Origin: Bifidobacterium goeldii
Lineage (GTDB): Bacteria; Actinomycetota; Actinomycetes; Actinomycetales; Bifidobacteriaceae
Direction of reading: 5' to 3'
Assembly (NCBI RefSeq): GCF_003951095.1
Contig: NZ_QXGL01000002.1
Location: 248,001 to 312,000 of the forward strand
Length of the DNA stretch: 64,000 bases
Shown here: positions 26,930-37,125 of the stretch, piece after piece
Numbering within the stretch: position 1 is the stretch's first letter
Layout of the letters: each line of letters begins with the position of its first letter
Notes under the pieces: model-generated
The model's input: only the letters and a program-made list of their open reading frames with translations
The model's database searches: none
What the model was told of the DNA's origin: nothing
Position numbers and translations under genes: made by a program

Positions 26930-27190
26930 ATGGTTACCCGCACCACCGTCATCAACGATCCCGTCGGCATTCACGCTCGTCCGGCCGCACAGTTTGCTGC
27001 AGCTGTCACCGCATCCGGCTGCACTGTCACCATCGCTAAGGAAGGCGGCAACCCTGTTCCTGCCGGCTCCATCCTGTCCATCATGGGCCTGGGCATCAAG
27101 CAGGGCGACTCCGTCGTGATCGACGTTGAGGGTGCTGACGCCGACGCCGTGGCCGACAAGCTGGTCGCAACCCTGCTCGCCGCAGAGTAA
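26930..27190 (+). CDS. ptsH: Phosphocarrier protein HPr
   Basis: 86 residues. His15 in PVGIHARPAAQF receives phosphate from enzyme I. The regulatory Ser46 region is present (PAGSILSIMGLGIKQGD). CAAAGGAG lies six bases before the ATG at 26930. It is followed by a strong terminator, so it is likely transcribed alone. Ser46 phosphorylation by HPr kinase is typical of Firmicutes and need not occur in bifidobacteria. Confidence 0.95.
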   Translation: MVTRTTVINDPVGIHARPAAQFAAAVTASGCTVTIAKEGGNPVPAGSILSIMGLGIKQGDSVVIDVEGADADAVADKLVATLLAAE

Positions 27191-27225
27191 GACGCGCAGC
27201 GTCTTCACGACGCTTGATTGTGTAC

Positions 27226-27257
27226 CGGCCGCCCGCATACGCACGGGCGGCCGATTT
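27226..27257 (+). terminator. Terminator after ptsH
   Basis: CGGCCGCCCG and CGGGCGGCCG form a 10-bp stem with an eight-base loop, followed by ATTTGTT, 36 bp after the ptsH stop. Confidence 0.85.
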
Positions 27258-27293
27258 GTTACCAGCGTTCTCTTCCTTAGCAATGGGGCTTTC

Positions 27294-28388
27294 ATGACGA
27301 CTACTCATCCTTCACCGTCAGCTTCGCAGGCGGCAACCACAGCGCCAATGCAGGCGCCTGCAGGTACTAGTTCTATTACGAATGTCGCCGCTAAAGCTAA
27401 CGTTTCCATTGCTACCGTGTCGCGCGTGCTCTCAGGCAAGCGCACCAAAGATGACGATATTGCTCGCCGCGTGCGCGCTGCTGCCGAAGAACTGAATTAT
27501 TCAGTCAATTACGCGGCAAGTTCACTGCGTAGCGACACGTCAAACACCATTGGCCTGATCATTCCTTCTGCGACTGATCCGCTGAGCGCGCATCTTCTTG
27601 ACGAGCTCGAGCCAACCATTGATGTTGATTCGCAGCAACTGCTGCTCGGTATCGGCCAAACGCAGGAAATCCAAGAAGAACGCATTGAATCACTAGCAGC
27701 CCGCAACGTAGACGGGCTCATTATTGTCGCCGCGTCTGGCGTGGATCTTGCAGCCACGCTCGAACGTTACGCGCAACATATGCCCATTGTGCAGGTGGGC
27801 GGCCGGCAGCGCTCATTCCGCACGTCCATGGTGAGTATTGACGATAACGCGGCAATGGAAATGAGCATCCGACATCTTGCGTCCTGTGGCGCGCGTTCTG
27901 TAGCGTATCTTGCTGGCAACAATGTGTCGTTCGAATCGGCAGAACTGTTTGCCATGTTCCATACGCAAGTGCGCTCGTATGCCCTGTTTACCAGTAGTGA
28001 ATGGAACAAGTTTGGCGAGGCAAGCGTGCAACGTGGGTTTCATTGCACCATGAACCTATTCGGTAATGCTGATGCGCTTGACCGCTCTGACCCGGCGACG
28101 GCGTTCCTTCGCCGCCCTGAAGCGCTCGTGTGCTGCGATGACACGGTGGCGTTTGGCGCGATGGTGGCGCTTGACGCGATGGGATTGAGCGTGCCGGATG
28201 ATGTGCGCATTATCGGCAGCGGCGATTCACCGTTAGCGATGACCACCATGCCGCAATTGACTTCGATTCGACCGCCAGTTGAGCAGATTGTCGCCGAATC
28301 ACTGCGATTGATCGCGGCTGGCTCTCACTCCCCCGCGCATATCACACTGCCTCCGCAGCTTGTTGTGCGCGGCTCTACGCAGGTGTAG
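27294..28388 (+). CDS. LacI-family transcriptional regulator
   Basis: 364 residues from the ATG at 27294. A 25-residue Ser/Thr/Ala-rich leader precedes the helix-turn-helix ITNVAAKANVSIATVSRVLS and hinge NYAASSLRSDTSNTIGLII. The effector domain ends in DDVRIIGSGDSPLAMTTMPQ. Its position after ptsH suggests a role in sugar metabolism, but the ptsH terminator lies between them and no target operator was identified. Its stop is convergent with the GntR gene. Confidence 0.87.
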   Translation: MTTTHPSPSASQAATTAPMQAPAGTSSITNVAAKANVSIATVSRVLSGKRTKDDDIARRVRAAAEELNYSVNYAASSLRSDTSNTIGLIIPSATDPLSAHLLDELEPTIDVDSQQLLLGIGQTQEIQEERIESLAARNVDGLIIVAASGVDLAATLERYAQHMPIVQVGGRQRSFRTSMVSIDDNAAMEMSIRHLASCGARSVAYLAGNNVSFESAELFAMFHTQVRSYALFTSSEWNKFGEASVQRGFHCTMNLFGNADALDRSDPATAFLRRPEALVCCDDTVAFGAMVALDAMGLSVPDDVRIIGSGDSPLAMTTMPQLTSIRPPVEQIVAESLRLIAAGSHSPAHITLPPQLVVRGSTQV

Positions 28389-28413
28389 GCGCAGGTGTAG
28401 GCGCGGCCGATCA

Positions 28414-29121
28414 TCAACGCATCGAAGCAACAGAATAAAACTGCGCATTGTTGTAGTGATACAGGCTGTGCGACGCATTAAACAGTCTGCCATTCGCCAA
28501 GAACGCATCGTCTTCGATACAGATCGCCGGATCCCCTTCATGAAGATGCAGCAGACGCGCGCTGAGACTATCGAGCCAACCCATACGAATCACTCTGTCA
28601 GTAAATCCAAAGCTCAATCCCAAATCATCGCGCAGATACGCATACAGTGAGCCTTTCGCAATACTTTCATTGAGCATTGGCACAAATTCTTTGAGATACC
28701 ACGCGGTCTCAAAGCTGATAGGCAGATCGTCAACAGTACGCAAACGCACTACGCGCCACACTTGCGCGTCTTCGTCACATTTCATACGCTTCGCTAACTG
28801 CGCATCGGCACGAACAAGAGCAAGCTCTTGTATTGTTGACGTGACTTTGTGCTTTGCAAAATCGAACGTGAAACCATTTGCCGCGCTCATCGGCATGTAG
28901 TTGCCGCTGCGACGCTCCCGGACGAATACGCCACTGCCACGTACCGGGAATACTTCGCCAGCCTCAGCAAGAATTGCCACCGCACCGCGCACACAGTAAC
29001 GCGACACACCATACTGCTCAATCAGTTGATCCTCAGTGGGCAACCGATTCGTGTCTGAGAATTCTCCGTTCTCGATGCGCTGTCGGATCTGTACCGCCAG
29101 CTCATGCTGCTTCGTGGCCAT
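28414..29121 (-). CDS. GntR-family regulator with UTRA domain
   Basis: 235 residues. The N-terminal winged helix (NRLPTEDQLIEQYGVSRYCVRG) and wing VFPVRGSGVFVRE are followed by a UTRA effector domain (AQVWRVVRLRTVDDLPISFE, ETAWYLKEFVPML). HutC/FarR-type GntR regulators bind sugars or amino-sugar phosphates. GGAGGGG lies just before the ATG. It may run with the holB-tmk-topA genes as a neighbour on the same strand, but a 143-bp gap separates them. Confidence 0.88.
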   Translation of the reverse strand: MATKQHELAVQIRQRIENGEFSDTNRLPTEDQLIEQYGVSRYCVRGAVAILAEAGEVFPVRGSGVFVRERRSGNYMPMSAANGFTFDFAKHKVTSTIQELALVRADAQLAKRMKCDEDAQVWRVVRLRTVDDLPISFETAWYLKEFVPMLNESIAKGSLYAYLRDDLGLSFGFTDRVIRMGWLDSLSARLLHLHEGDPAICIEDDAFLANGRLFNASHSLYHYNNAQFYSVASMR

Positions 29122-29264
29122 AACACCCCTCCACTATCACAGTGCGTCGCCACGTGACGAGTCTTAGCAGCACCATGCTGAGACTCACGCGGCTTCAAAG
29201 AGTTCGAAAACTTGTGGGCTGTGGCTCACAGTAATACGAGTATGCTTTGCCGGCAACCGGCTTC

Positions 29265-30446
29265 CTACCGACGCCGGCGAGACGTCGGAGCCGCTGGCGG
29301 AATCAGCGCGCAAAACAGCGCTTCGAACACGAGCGTTGGATTGCCGTTGCCAAGCAGGCGCCGGCGCGCAGTAGCGATCTCTTCCAGCCGATTCACCGCA
29401 TCCTGACGGTTTAATCGCACTGACAGTTCAGTAATCGCCGTTCGGTTTTCCAAGTTGATCAACCCCACTGACGACTCGGCATTGTTCTGCAGCACGGCCA
29501 CGTCGCGGTACACGCTCGCAATCGAGTTCAACGCGCGATCGAGCACATCACGACTACGACGAGTCGCTTGGCGCTTAATCTCATCCTTTTTCGCGATAGC
29601 GTTATACGCACCGCGCAACTTCGGCGGAATGCGATCCTTCTCACCAAGCCCATTAATCCGCCGGAATTCCGCCTCTGCAGCAGCCGCTTGACGAGCCACA
29701 TCCGCTTCAGCTTGCTCTTTTGCACTGTCGATCAAATCGCCAGCCAACAGCACCGCATTCGAAGCGCGCTGCAACCCCAGTACGCCCACGATCAGCTCAT
29801 CGCGGTCGGACATGACGCGCTCATCTTTTGCATAGAGTTTCGCAATGCCGATATGTCCCTCGGCAAGGCGAGCCGCGCGCACAGCTACTTTTGGCTCGAC
29901 ACCAACGCTGTGTTCCAACCACGCCGCCACAGACTTGACCGGCGGCACTGCAAGATTGACGATACGCGTGCGCGACCGGATGGTCGGCAACACGTCCTGC
30001 GCACTCGGCGCACACAGCAGCCAAATCGTGTGCTCGGCCGGCTCTTCGATTTCTTTGAGCAAGACGTTCGTAGTGCGTTCAAGCATGCGGTCAACGTCTT
30101 CGATGATGATGATTCTCCACGGCGCAGTGCTGGGCATTTGCTCGGAAACACCGATGAGTTCACGCACTTCGTCAATGCCGATAGTGACTTTGTTGGTCGC
30201 GAGAATGCTCACATCGGGGTGTGTGCCGGCGAGAATCTGCTCAGTAACGCGCGTGGGCTCATCTGACATGCCGTGATCGGGGCTTTCTAGCGCTGCAGCG
30301 AACGCGCGCGCAACATGAGAGCGACCCGAGCCGGGAGGCCCGCAAATCAGCCACGACTGGGCGATAGACTTCGGATCTCCCAAGGCGATGGCTTGCAGCT
30401 GTGAAACAACGGCTTGTTGACCGATAATCGAATCCCAAACGCTCAT
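29265..30446 (-). CDS. holB: DNA polymerase III subunit delta'
   Basis: 393 residues. Clamp-loader AAA+ subunit with the degenerate P-loop region [19 protein letters not shown] and SRC-like [12 protein letters not shown]. It loads the sliding clamp together with DnaX and delta. The ATG overlaps the tmk stop by 4 bp (ATGA), indicating translational coupling. topA-tmk-holB is a known actinobacterial order. Confidence 0.92.
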   Translation of the reverse strand: MSVWDSIIGQQAVVSQLQAIALGDPKSIAQSWLICGPPGSGRSHVARAFAAALESPDHGMSDEPTRVTEQILAGTHPDVSILATNKVTIGIDEVRELIGVSEQMPSTAPWRIIIIEDVDRMLERTTNVLLKEIEEPAEHTIWLLCAPSAQDVLPTIRSRTRIVNLAVPPVKSVAAWLEHSVGVEPKVAVRAARLAEGHIGIAKLYAKDERVMSDRDELIVGVLGLQRASNAVLLAGDLIDSAKEQAEADVARQAAAAEAEFRRINGLGEKDRIPPKLRGAYNAIAKKDEIKRQATRRSRDVLDRALNSIASVYRDVAVLQNNAESSVGLINLENRTAITELSVRLNRQDAVNRLEEIATARRRLLGNGNPTLVFEALFCALIPPAAPTSRRRR

Positions 30447-31081
30447 CGAGTGCCGCCTTGTGCGGTCAGCGTATCAATATCGCTTCGAATCGCCGACCAT
30501 ACGGCTTCAATCGGCTGGCTAGCGTCGATCACGCGGAAACGATCGGGTTCCGCCGCAGCTAAATCGAGGAAAGCTTGCCGCGTACGATTCTGAAAATCGA
30601 TGCCAGCAGCTTCCATACGATCTTCATCATGCTGCAACCGCGCGTGCGATTGGGCCGGGTCCATATCCAGCAAATACGTGCGAACAGGCAGCAGCCCACC
30701 GGTCGCCCACATGCTCAAGTTGCGAATCTCATCCGCAGTCAGCTCGCGGCCACCAGCCTGATAAGCAAGCGACGAATCCAAATACCGGTCGGTAATCACT
30801 ACTTCATCGCGATCTAACGCCGGTCGAATCATCTCAGCAACATGTTGGGCGCGATCGGCTGCAAAAATCAGTGCTTCCGCGCGCGGGGCAATATCTGCTG
30901 CACCATCAGTGACATTGTGCAACAGCAATTGCCGTAGCGCGGTGCCGAGCGCAGTGCCACCTGGCTCGCGGGTCACCAACACCGAGCGCCCACGCGACTC
31001 CAAGTATTCGCGCAACCGCTCGACCTGCGTGGTTTTGCCCACGCCGTCAACGCCTTCAAACGAGATAAACAGACCGGTCAT
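30443..31081 (-). CDS. tmk: Thymidylate kinase
   Basis: 212 residues. Converts dTMP to dTDP. P-loop [14 protein letters not shown](Y/H) motif [15 protein letters not shown] and LID-type basic region are in place. It sits 29 bp after topA and overlaps holB by 4 bp. Confidence 0.95.
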   Translation of the reverse strand: MTGLFISFEGVDGVGKTTQVERLREYLESRGRSVLVTREPGGTALGTALRQLLLHNVTDGAADIAPRAEALIFAADRAQHVAEMIRPALDRDEVVITDRYLDSSLAYQAGGRELTADEIRNLSMWATGGLLPVRTYLLDMDPAQSHARLQHDEDRMEAAGIDFQNRTRQAFLDLAAAEPDRFRVIDASQPIEAVWSAIRSDIDTLTAQGGTR

Positions 31082-31110
31082 GCTTTCGACTGTACAGCCA
31101 GGAGGCGAGT

Positions 31111-34100
31111 TCAGTGACGATTCGGAATCACCGCAGGGCGCTGATAGCCTTCGTTTTCCGTAAGCCAGTCTACGTCCTTTTTCACTGTGGCAGGCGTTGA
31201 GCCCAGCTGATCAGCAATACGCTGGTTCGACCAACCCTGATCAGCGAGCTTCTTCACCTCAGCACGGCGTTCCGCACGCTTTGCTTCCTGCGCGTTCGGC
31301 TTTTTCGCAGCAGTTTTGCCTGCAGCACCCTTAGCACTCTTGCTCGCAGCACCGGCACGGCCTTTACGGCGGCCGCGCGTCGACGGGCCAGCAGCACGCT
31401 TCTCCGCCAGCAGTCGGAACGCTTCAGCCGGCTCGATCGATTCCGGCGTGTACTGCTTCGGCAGCGTACGGTTCGTCTCACCATCGGTGATATACGCGCC
31501 GTAGAAGCCATCCTTAATAGTCACCGGCTTGCCACTGGTCGGGTCCGGGCCGAGCTCACGCAGCGGCGGCTTAGCAGTGCCACGGCCGCGCCCACGCCCA
31601 TACTTCGGCTGTGCGAACAGCTCCTTGGCCTTGTCAAGATCGACGGTGAAAATCTCATCTTCTGAAGCCAGCGAGCGCGTTTCCGACTTGCCGTCAGCAC
31701 CAGTCTTGGTCAGGTACGGGCCGTAGCGACCATTGTTCGCTTCGACCTTTGCTTCACTGATTTCGCCAGTTTCCGCGTTGGTTTCCTCATACGTGCCAAC
31801 GAGTCGCGGCAAGCTCAGCAAGCGTAGCGCATCCTGCAACGTAAGCGATTCGGGGCTCATCGTCTTAAACAGCGATGCCATCTTCGGGCGCGCTGCCGTG
31901 TTCGTTTTTGCCGCGCGCGCAGACTTCTTTGCGCTTGCACCCTCAGCAGTCACAGCCGCCGAAGCATCTGCAGCTTGCGGCGGAACCAGTGCTACATACG
32001 GGCCAAATCGACCATTGCGCACTTCAACCGTGCCGCCGGTCGCCGGGTCCACGCCCAGCTCGCGCGGGCCACCCGCATTATGCTCAATCAGCTCATGGCC
32101 AGCCTCAACGGTCAGCTCATCGGGCGCCATCGTATCCGGCAACGAAGCACGCTTCGGATTGCCTTCGGCATCCAAGTGCTCCATGTCCTCAAGGTAAGGG
32201 CCGTAGCGGCCGACGCGCACGTGCAGGCCGTCGCCAATATCGATCGTGTTAATCGCACGCGCGTCGATTTCGCCCAGTTGTGCAACCTGCTGCTGCAAGC
32301 CAGCGTGTGCTTCATCGGCGGATTGCGCCGCGCCCTCGCCAGAACCGAAGTAGAAGCGAGTGAGCCAATCGCGGCCAGTTTCACGACCGTGCGCAATCTG
32401 GTCCAGACCGTTCTCCATATCAGCCGTGAACTGATAGTCCACATACTTGGGGAACTTGGTTTCCAGCAGTTTGATAACCGAAAATGCAAGCCATGAAGGA
32501 ATCAGCGCGCGGCCGCGCTCGTACACGTAACCGCGGTCAATAATCGTGGAAATAATGCTCGCGTACGTAGACGGGCGGCCAATTTCCTTGGCTTCCAACG
32601 TTTTGACCAGCGAGGCTTCCGTATAGCGTGCCGGCGGCTGCGTTTCGTGACCGTCAGCCTCAACCTCAGAAGCAGCAAGATGATCGCCAGTTTGCATCGG
32701 CGGCAGAGAGCCGTTTTCGTCAGCGTTACGCGCGGACTTGCCGGTCTCGTCGTCTTTGCCAGCGCTTTTCGCACTGGTTTTCGCATCATCCGTAGCCGAA
32801 GCGGCTGCAGTCGCCGCGCGGCGTCCCTCACCCGTCGCCTTCATAAAGCCGGGGAATTCGATCACCGTGCCGGATGCCTGGAATACTGCTTCGCCCTCAT
32901 CGCCAGCCGGCGCAGAAAGTCGAACAGTAGCAGTTGAACCGGTGGCATCAGCCATCTGCGAGGCGAGCGTGCGCTGCCAAATCAGCGTGTAGAGTCGCAG
33001 CTGATCCGGCGGCACTTTGCCTGCCAACTCTTGCGGATCGTGGAAATGCGAGCCTGCTGGGCGAATACATTCGTGCGCTTCCTGCGCGCCCGCTGTTTTC
33101 GTAGCGTACTGCTTCGGCGCATCGGAGAGGAACGCCTTGCCGAAATGATATTCGACAGCGTTGCGCGCGGCCGCGATCGCCTCTTGGGAAAGCGTTACCG
33201 AATCGGTACGCATATACGTGATGAAACCGTTCTCGTACAGGCCTTGCGCAGCGCGCATTGTTTGACGCGAGCTCATCGAGAGTCGATTACCGGCGGTCTG
33301 CTGCAACGTCGATGTGGTAAATGGCGGCAGCGGACGACGACGGTACGGCTTCGTTTCCATCGAAGCGACCGTGAACGTTGCGTTCGACAGTCGTTCAGCG
33401 ATTGCGTTCGCGCGAGCCTCATCCAACTGGCAGACGCTGTCTTTGAAGCCTGCGGGCGTCAGTACACCATCAGGGCCGAAATCTTTAGAGGCAGCAAGAC
33501 GGCGGCCGCCCAGCGAAATCATGCGCGATTCAAACGAGGTCGGCTGGCCTTCTGCGTCAGGCGCAGACAGTACGGCGGTCACATCCCAATACGGTGCGCG
33601 CACGAACGCCATACGCTCTCGTTCGCGCTCAACAATCAGGCGAGTCGCTACCGACTGCACGCGGCCTGCGGACAAGCCTGGGCCCACTTTGCGCCACAGC
33701 ACGGGGGAAAGCTCATAACCGTACAGGCGGTCGAGAATACGGCGCGTTTCCTGCGCGTCGACCATGTCTTCGTCAACACTGCGCGTGTTGTTCAGCGACG
33801 CTTTGATCGCGTCCTTGGTGATCTCGTGGAACACCATGCGCTTTACTGGCACTTTCGGCTTCAGCGTCTGCACGAGATGCCACGCAATAGCTTCGCCTTC
33901 GCGATCCTCATCAGTTGCGAGGTAGAGTTCGTCGGAATCTTTCAGCGCCTTGCGCAGATCGGCGACGGTTTTCTTCTTATCGCCGTCGACGATGTAGTAC
34001 GGCTTGAAGCCATCGTTCACATCCACGCCGAACTTGCCGAACTTGACTTTGTCGTCGGCGGGGATCTGACTGGGCTGTGCAAGATCGCGGATGTGGCCGA

Positions 34101-34197
34101 CTGATGCCATCACGGTGTAGCCGTCGCCGAGATACCCACCAATCTTCTTCGCCTTGGTGGGAGACTCCACGATGACAAGCTTGTTGCCGGTGCCCAT
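31111..34197 (-). CDS. topA: DNA topoisomerase I
   Basis: 1028 residues. Type IA enzyme relaxing negative supercoils. The Toprim domain starts [19 protein letters not shown]; the active-site Tyr lies in [14 protein letters not shown] near residue 325. The usual four-Cys zinc fingers are replaced by actinobacterial C-terminal repeats of the type GRYGPYLE and [10 protein letters not shown]. The tail is Lys/Ala-rich and ends in a possible helix-turn-helix-like segment ([21 protein letters not shown]), a feature worth noting because it resembles a resolvase/sigma HTH rather than a topoisomerase repeat. AAGGAGAGG precedes the ATG. Confidence 0.95.
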   Translation of the reverse strand: MGTGNKLVIVESPTKAKKIGGYLGDGYTVMASVGHIRDLAQPSQIPADDKVKFGKFGVDVNDGFKPYYIVDGDKKKTVADLRKALKDSDELYLATDEDREGEAIAWHLVQTLKPKVPVKRMVFHEITKDAIKASLNNTRSVDEDMVDAQETRRILDRLYGYELSPVLWRKVGPGLSAGRVQSVATRLIVERERERMAFVRAPYWDVTAVLSAPDAEGQPTSFESRMISLGGRRLAASKDFGPDGVLTPAGFKDSVCQLDEARANAIAERLSNATFTVASMETKPYRRRPLPPFTTSTLQQTAGNRLSMSSRQTMRAAQGLYENGFITYMRTDSVTLSQEAIAAARNAVEYHFGKAFLSDAPKQYATKTAGAQEAHECIRPAGSHFHDPQELAGKVPPDQLRLYTLIWQRTLASQMADATGSTATVRLSAPAGDEGEAVFQASGTVIEFPGFMKATGEGRRAATAAASATDDAKTSAKSAGKDDETGKSARNADENGSLPPMQTGDHLAASEVEADGHETQPPARYTEASLVKTLEAKEIGRPSTYASIISTIIDRGYVYERGRALIPSWLAFSVIKLLETKFPKYVDYQFTADMENGLDQIAHGRETGRDWLTRFYFGSGEGAAQSADEAHAGLQQQVAQLGEIDARAINTIDIGDGLHVRVGRYGPYLEDMEHLDAEGNPKRASLPDTMAPDELTVEAGHELIEHNAGGPRELGVDPATGGTVEVRNGRFGPYVALVPPQAADASAAVTAEGASAKKSARAAKTNTAARPKMASLFKTMSPESLTLQDALRLLSLPRLVGTYEETNAETGEISEAKVEANNGRYGPYLTKTGADGKSETRSLASEDEIFTVDLDKAKELFAQPKYGRGRGRGTAKPPLRELGPDPTSGKPVTIKDGFYGAYITDGETNRTLPKQYTPESIEPAEAFRLLAEKRAAGPSTRGRRKGRAGAASKSAKGAAGKTAAKKPNAQEAKRAERRAEVKKLADQGWSNQRIADQLGSTPATVKKDVDWLTENEGYQRPAVIPNRH

Positions 34198-34300
34198 TGC
34201 CTCTCCTTACCTTCGTGCACTTACGTGCCCTGTGGCCTCATAATACTCATGCCACATGGTCAAAGCGCAAACAGGGCGAGGCTGCAAGCACGTTCGCGCG

Positions 34301-34390
34301 TGTGCATATCCGGTTTATCTCGACAGTTTGTGTGCATATCCGGTTCATGAAAAGCCGTAAAACGGGTCTGCGTGAACCGGATATGCACAC
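34301..34390. repeat. Cluster of TGTGTGCATATCCGG repeats, group 1
   Basis: TGTGCATATCCGGT at 34301, TGTGTGCATATCCGGTTCA at 34329 and the inverted TGAACCGGATATGCACAC ending at 34390. The last two form a long imperfect hairpin between topA and the PAP2 gene. No gene is seen in 34198-34410. Confidence 0.8.
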
Positions 34391-34410
34391 TACGTTTTGC
34401 TCAGTTCGCC

Positions 34411-35658
34411 CTAGCGACGGGGAGGGGCAGGCGGCGCGCCTACCAATCCCAGTTTGGTGAGCGGAGATGCGGTGAGTTGGCGCATTGCCAATACAACGCC
34501 GAAGGTCAACATTGCCGTGCCCGCGATCAGGCAGAACGTTGATACGTGCGCGCCGCCGCTCGCCCAACGCGCGCTTAAGCTCAACCCTGGTTCGATTTGC
34601 CAGATGATGTACGCCGCGTACAGGTCACAGATAATGCCCGCAGTGATCATCACAGTGCCCACAATCTGGACACTTGCCGACGATGCGCGCTTCCCTGGCT
34701 CATCCATACCCGACGTGCGCGTACATGCAAGCGCCAGCAACGCGATCGCGCCCACCAGCAGGAAGCCCATCACCACATCCGACGGGCGATGCCATGCGCC
34801 GGCGATCACCGACAAGCCGATGATCATCGCATACGCTGCGGCAATAATCGCAGCCACAGCACGCCACGCGCGCGGCACAGCTGCCAGCAGCAGCACACCT
34901 GCCGCGGCAGCGAGCATCGTATGCCCTGAAGGCGCAGAATTCGCGCTCTGCGACTGCGTATTGATGATAAATGGGCGCGGCAAAACCTCTTTGAGAAAAG
35001 TCGCTGCAAAACACAGCACAGCAAACACTGCCGATTGGCCGATCAGCCACCAGCGTTTACGCACGATCATGACCACCACGGCGATAATCGCCAGCACAAC
35101 AGAGCACACCACCGTGAGATTGACTGGTATGGCTAGCGCTGTGTGAATTGACTTCAAAAACGGCGTAACCGCAACCGAAGCCCAGCCCGGCAGGCTTGCT
35201 TTGAACCCGCTAAAAACCATGTCTTCGTAAGCTTGACCATCTTCAGTGCGCACACCGAGCCACCACGCGCCAAACGCGAGCGCTATCATCATCACCGCGA
35301 GAATTACGCACAGCACCCGGCTGGAGGTACGAGGGCGCACGGTGAGCGGGTCGAGGCGAGCCAAGCCGCGTTCAATGTCATCACTGGCGTCATCGTTGCT
35401 CAAACTATTCGCAGTTGCGCCGCGTAAACTACCCAGAGCGCGCAAACCGCGCGTGTCGTCAGCGTCGGAGACTGCTTCTAAGCCGCTGAACGTGTCGCCC
35501 AGCCGAGAGCCGCTAGCTGGGGGTACCACAGGCGCATTAATCGCATCCGCATCAGCAGAGCCGAAGGCAGTCCACTGACTTGCCGGCTGTGCGAGTACAT
35601 TGGCCGGCGCTTGAGGGTCGCGCACTTCAGGTTCAGAGGAACGTGTTTCGTCAGTCAT
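34411..35658 (-). CDS. PAP2-family membrane phosphatase
   Basis: 415 residues. A 120-residue hydrophilic N terminus precedes about eight hydrophobic segments. The three phosphatase motifs are present: KEVLPRPF, SAPSGHTMLAAA and AGAWHRPSDVVMG. Likely acts on lipid pyrophosphates such as undecaprenyl pyrophosphate or phosphatidic acid at the outer face of the membrane. The large extra helices after the third motif make it longer than a minimal PAP2 enzyme. It is flanked by SRP RNA upstream and repeat clusters on both sides. Confidence 0.87.
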   Translation of the reverse strand: MTDETRSSEPEVRDPQAPANVLAQPASQWTAFGSADADAINAPVVPPASGSRLGDTFSGLEAVSDADDTRGLRALGSLRGATANSLSNDDASDDIERGLARLDPLTVRPRTSSRVLCVILAVMMIALAFGAWWLGVRTEDGQAYEDMVFSGFKASLPGWASVAVTPFLKSIHTALAIPVNLTVVCSVVLAIIAVVVMIVRKRWWLIGQSAVFAVLCFAATFLKEVLPRPFIINTQSQSANSAPSGHTMLAAAAGVLLLAAVPRAWRAVAAIIAAAYAMIIGLSVIAGAWHRPSDVVMGFLLVGAIALLALACTRTSGMDEPGKRASSASVQIVGTVMITAGIICDLYAAYIIWQIEPGLSLSARWASGGAHVSTFCLIAGTAMLTFGVVLAMRQLTASPLTKLGLVGAPPAPPRR

Positions 35659-35716
35659 ACTTCAAGACTGTAGGGCCTTGGGCAGATGAGACACGGCTGG
35701 AGTGAGCGAGAAAAGA

Positions 35717-35803
35717 AAAACCTTCACGCACCCGCCAGAGGCCACTTACCCTTGCTGCATTCCTGCCCTGGGGGAGTTGGGTGACATAGCGCCGCGTGAA
35801 GGC
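35717..35803 (-). ncRNA. ffs: Signal recognition particle RNA (bacterial small type)
   Basis: The minus strand carries CCCAGGGCAGGAATGCAGCA followed by AGGGTAAG, the conserved GGAA-type apical loop of SRP RNA. The ends CCTTCACGC (35794-35802) and GCGTGAAGG (35721-35729) pair, and a run of T follows the 3' arm, giving a terminator. A -10 box TATACT lies just before the 5' end. With Ffh it targets membrane proteins. The gene sits immediately upstream of the PAP2 gene. Confidence 0.88.
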
Positions 35804-35809
35804 TTTGCC

Positions 35810-35815
35810 AGTATA
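35810..35815 (-). promoter_or_regulatory. Candidate -10 element of the SRP RNA gene
   Basis: TATACT on the minus strand, seven bases before the predicted 5' end of the RNA stem. Confidence 0.55.
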
Positions 35816-35881
35816 CACCACCCCCGGATATTTACGGAGACATCCGGATTCGATTGTTGTTGTGTGTGCTCAACTGTTGTT

Positions 35882-36037
35882 TTGTGTGCATATCCGGACC
35901 ATTTATTTTCGGTGTGTGCATATCCGGTCTATGTAGACCCGTTTTGAGGCTTTCCATGGACCGGATATGCACACTCACGTTTAGATGAACCGGATAGGCA
36001 CACATTCAAAGGGTCCTAATAAACCGGATAAGTACAC
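35882..36037. repeat. Cluster of TGTGTGCATATCCGG repeats, group 2
   Basis: Five copies within 155 bp: two forward (near 35882 and 35911, TGTGTGCATATCCGG) and three inverted (near 35960, 35989 and 36023, ACCGGATATGCACAC, ACCGGATAGGCACAC and ACCGGATAAGTACAC). They occupy most of the space between the SRP RNA and the hemolysin III gene. The inner pair can form a hairpin. Confidence 0.8.
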
Positions 36038-36091
36038 TACGGTGGCAAGAAGTCGGTCGTACATCACCTACAGCGAACATTCAGGAAACCT

Positions 36092-36119
36092 GACTAAGTT
36101 ACGGTAGCGTAAGTTAGTC
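36092..36119. promoter_or_regulatory. Near-perfect 28-bp palindrome ahead of the hemolysin III gene
   Basis: The half-sites GACTAAGTTACG and CGTAAGTTAGTC flank GTAG, with two mismatched pairs over 28 bp. It sits about 17 bp before the start codon. The TTACG...CGTAA core resembles operators of TetR-type regulators. It overlaps or lies next to the promoter, so repression is plausible. Confidence 0.6.
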
Positions 36120-36135
36120 GAACGAGGTGATAACG

Positions 36136-37125
36136 ATGACCGCATCGACGATAGGCACATCGCGCAACATACACAGCAGCGCACAGCGGGGGCACAATCC
36201 TGCACAACAGTCCTCAAAGGCATCGAATCGCGCATTCATCAGTAAATCTGTCAATAAGCCCGCCGGCGAACACCGCACAAACAGCACAACCATGCACGCT
36301 GCTGCATCATCAACCTCAGCTCAATCAGCCCCGTCAGCAAGCTCGGCCCCGTCAGCAGCTCCGGCGGCCTCAACCGCGCTCGACGCTGCGCGCGCAACGT
36401 ATCAAGCCGCTCATCAGCGCTATCTCAAAGCCAAAGCCGTATATAAGGCCCTTAAACGTCAAGTTATTCCAACCGACGCGTTCGGCAACCGCAAGCCGCG
36501 TTTGCGCGGATGGCAGCATCTCATCATGTTCCCGCTGTGCGTTGCCGCTTCAATCGTGCTGATTTGCATTGCGCCAAGCGGGCCAGTTAAAGCCGCCTGC
36601 GCGGTATATGGCGCTTCTGCGATGCTGTTGTTCGGCAATAGCGCACTGCTGCACGTCGTCCCGTGGACGAGCGCGAAGGCAACACGCGTGCTGTGCGGCA
36701 TTGACTATTCCAATATTTTCTTGATTATCGCTGGCACTAATACGCCGGTGTTGTTTGCCCTGCCACCGGCAATTCGCTGGCCATATTTAACAGTGATCTG
36801 GATTGCAGCTGGCATTGGCACAATGCTGCATATTGTGTGGCTACGCGCGCCAAACTGGGTATTTACGATTGTGTATATCGTGCTTGGGCTCGCGCCGGTT
36901 ACGCTCATTCCCGCATTGTGGACTGCGCCGGCAGCTGGCCCGGCAGTGACTGTGCTGATAGCCTGCGGCGGTGCGGCATATATTGCTGGAGCCGTGTGTT
37001 TTGCGATCAAAAAGCCAAATCCGATTCCGGGATGGTTTGAATATCACGAGGTATTCCATTTGGGCACGGTTGTTGGATATGTGTGCCATGTGGTGGCGAT
37101 CTACCTTGTAGTGTGCGCGTTGTAG
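36136..37125 (+). CDS. Hemolysin III family (YqfA/HlyIII, PAQR-like) membrane protein
   Basis: 329 residues from the ATG at 36136, with GAGGTG upstream. The first 110 residues are Ser/Ala-rich and low-complexity, much longer than in typical 215-residue members. The remainder has seven predicted helices and the conserved end WFEYHEVFHLGTVVGYVCHV, including the His residues that bind metal in PAQR-type proteins. Function in bacteria is unclear; haemolytic activity is reported for only a few members. A palindromic operator precedes it. Confidence 0.85.
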   Translation: MTASTIGTSRNIHSSAQRGHNPAQQSSKASNRAFISKSVNKPAGEHRTNSTTMHAAASSTSAQSAPSASSAPSAAPAASTALDAARATYQAAHQRYLKAKAVYKALKRQVIPTDAFGNRKPRLRGWQHLIMFPLCVAASIVLICIAPSGPVKAACAVYGASAMLLFGNSALLHVVPWTSAKATRVLCGIDYSNIFLIIAGTNTPVLFALPPAIRWPYLTVIWIAAGIGTMLHIVWLRAPNWVFTIVYIVLGLAPVTLIPALWTAPAAGPAVTVLIACGGAAYIAGAVCFAIKKPNPIPGWFEYHEVFHLGTVVGYVCHVVAIYLVVCAL

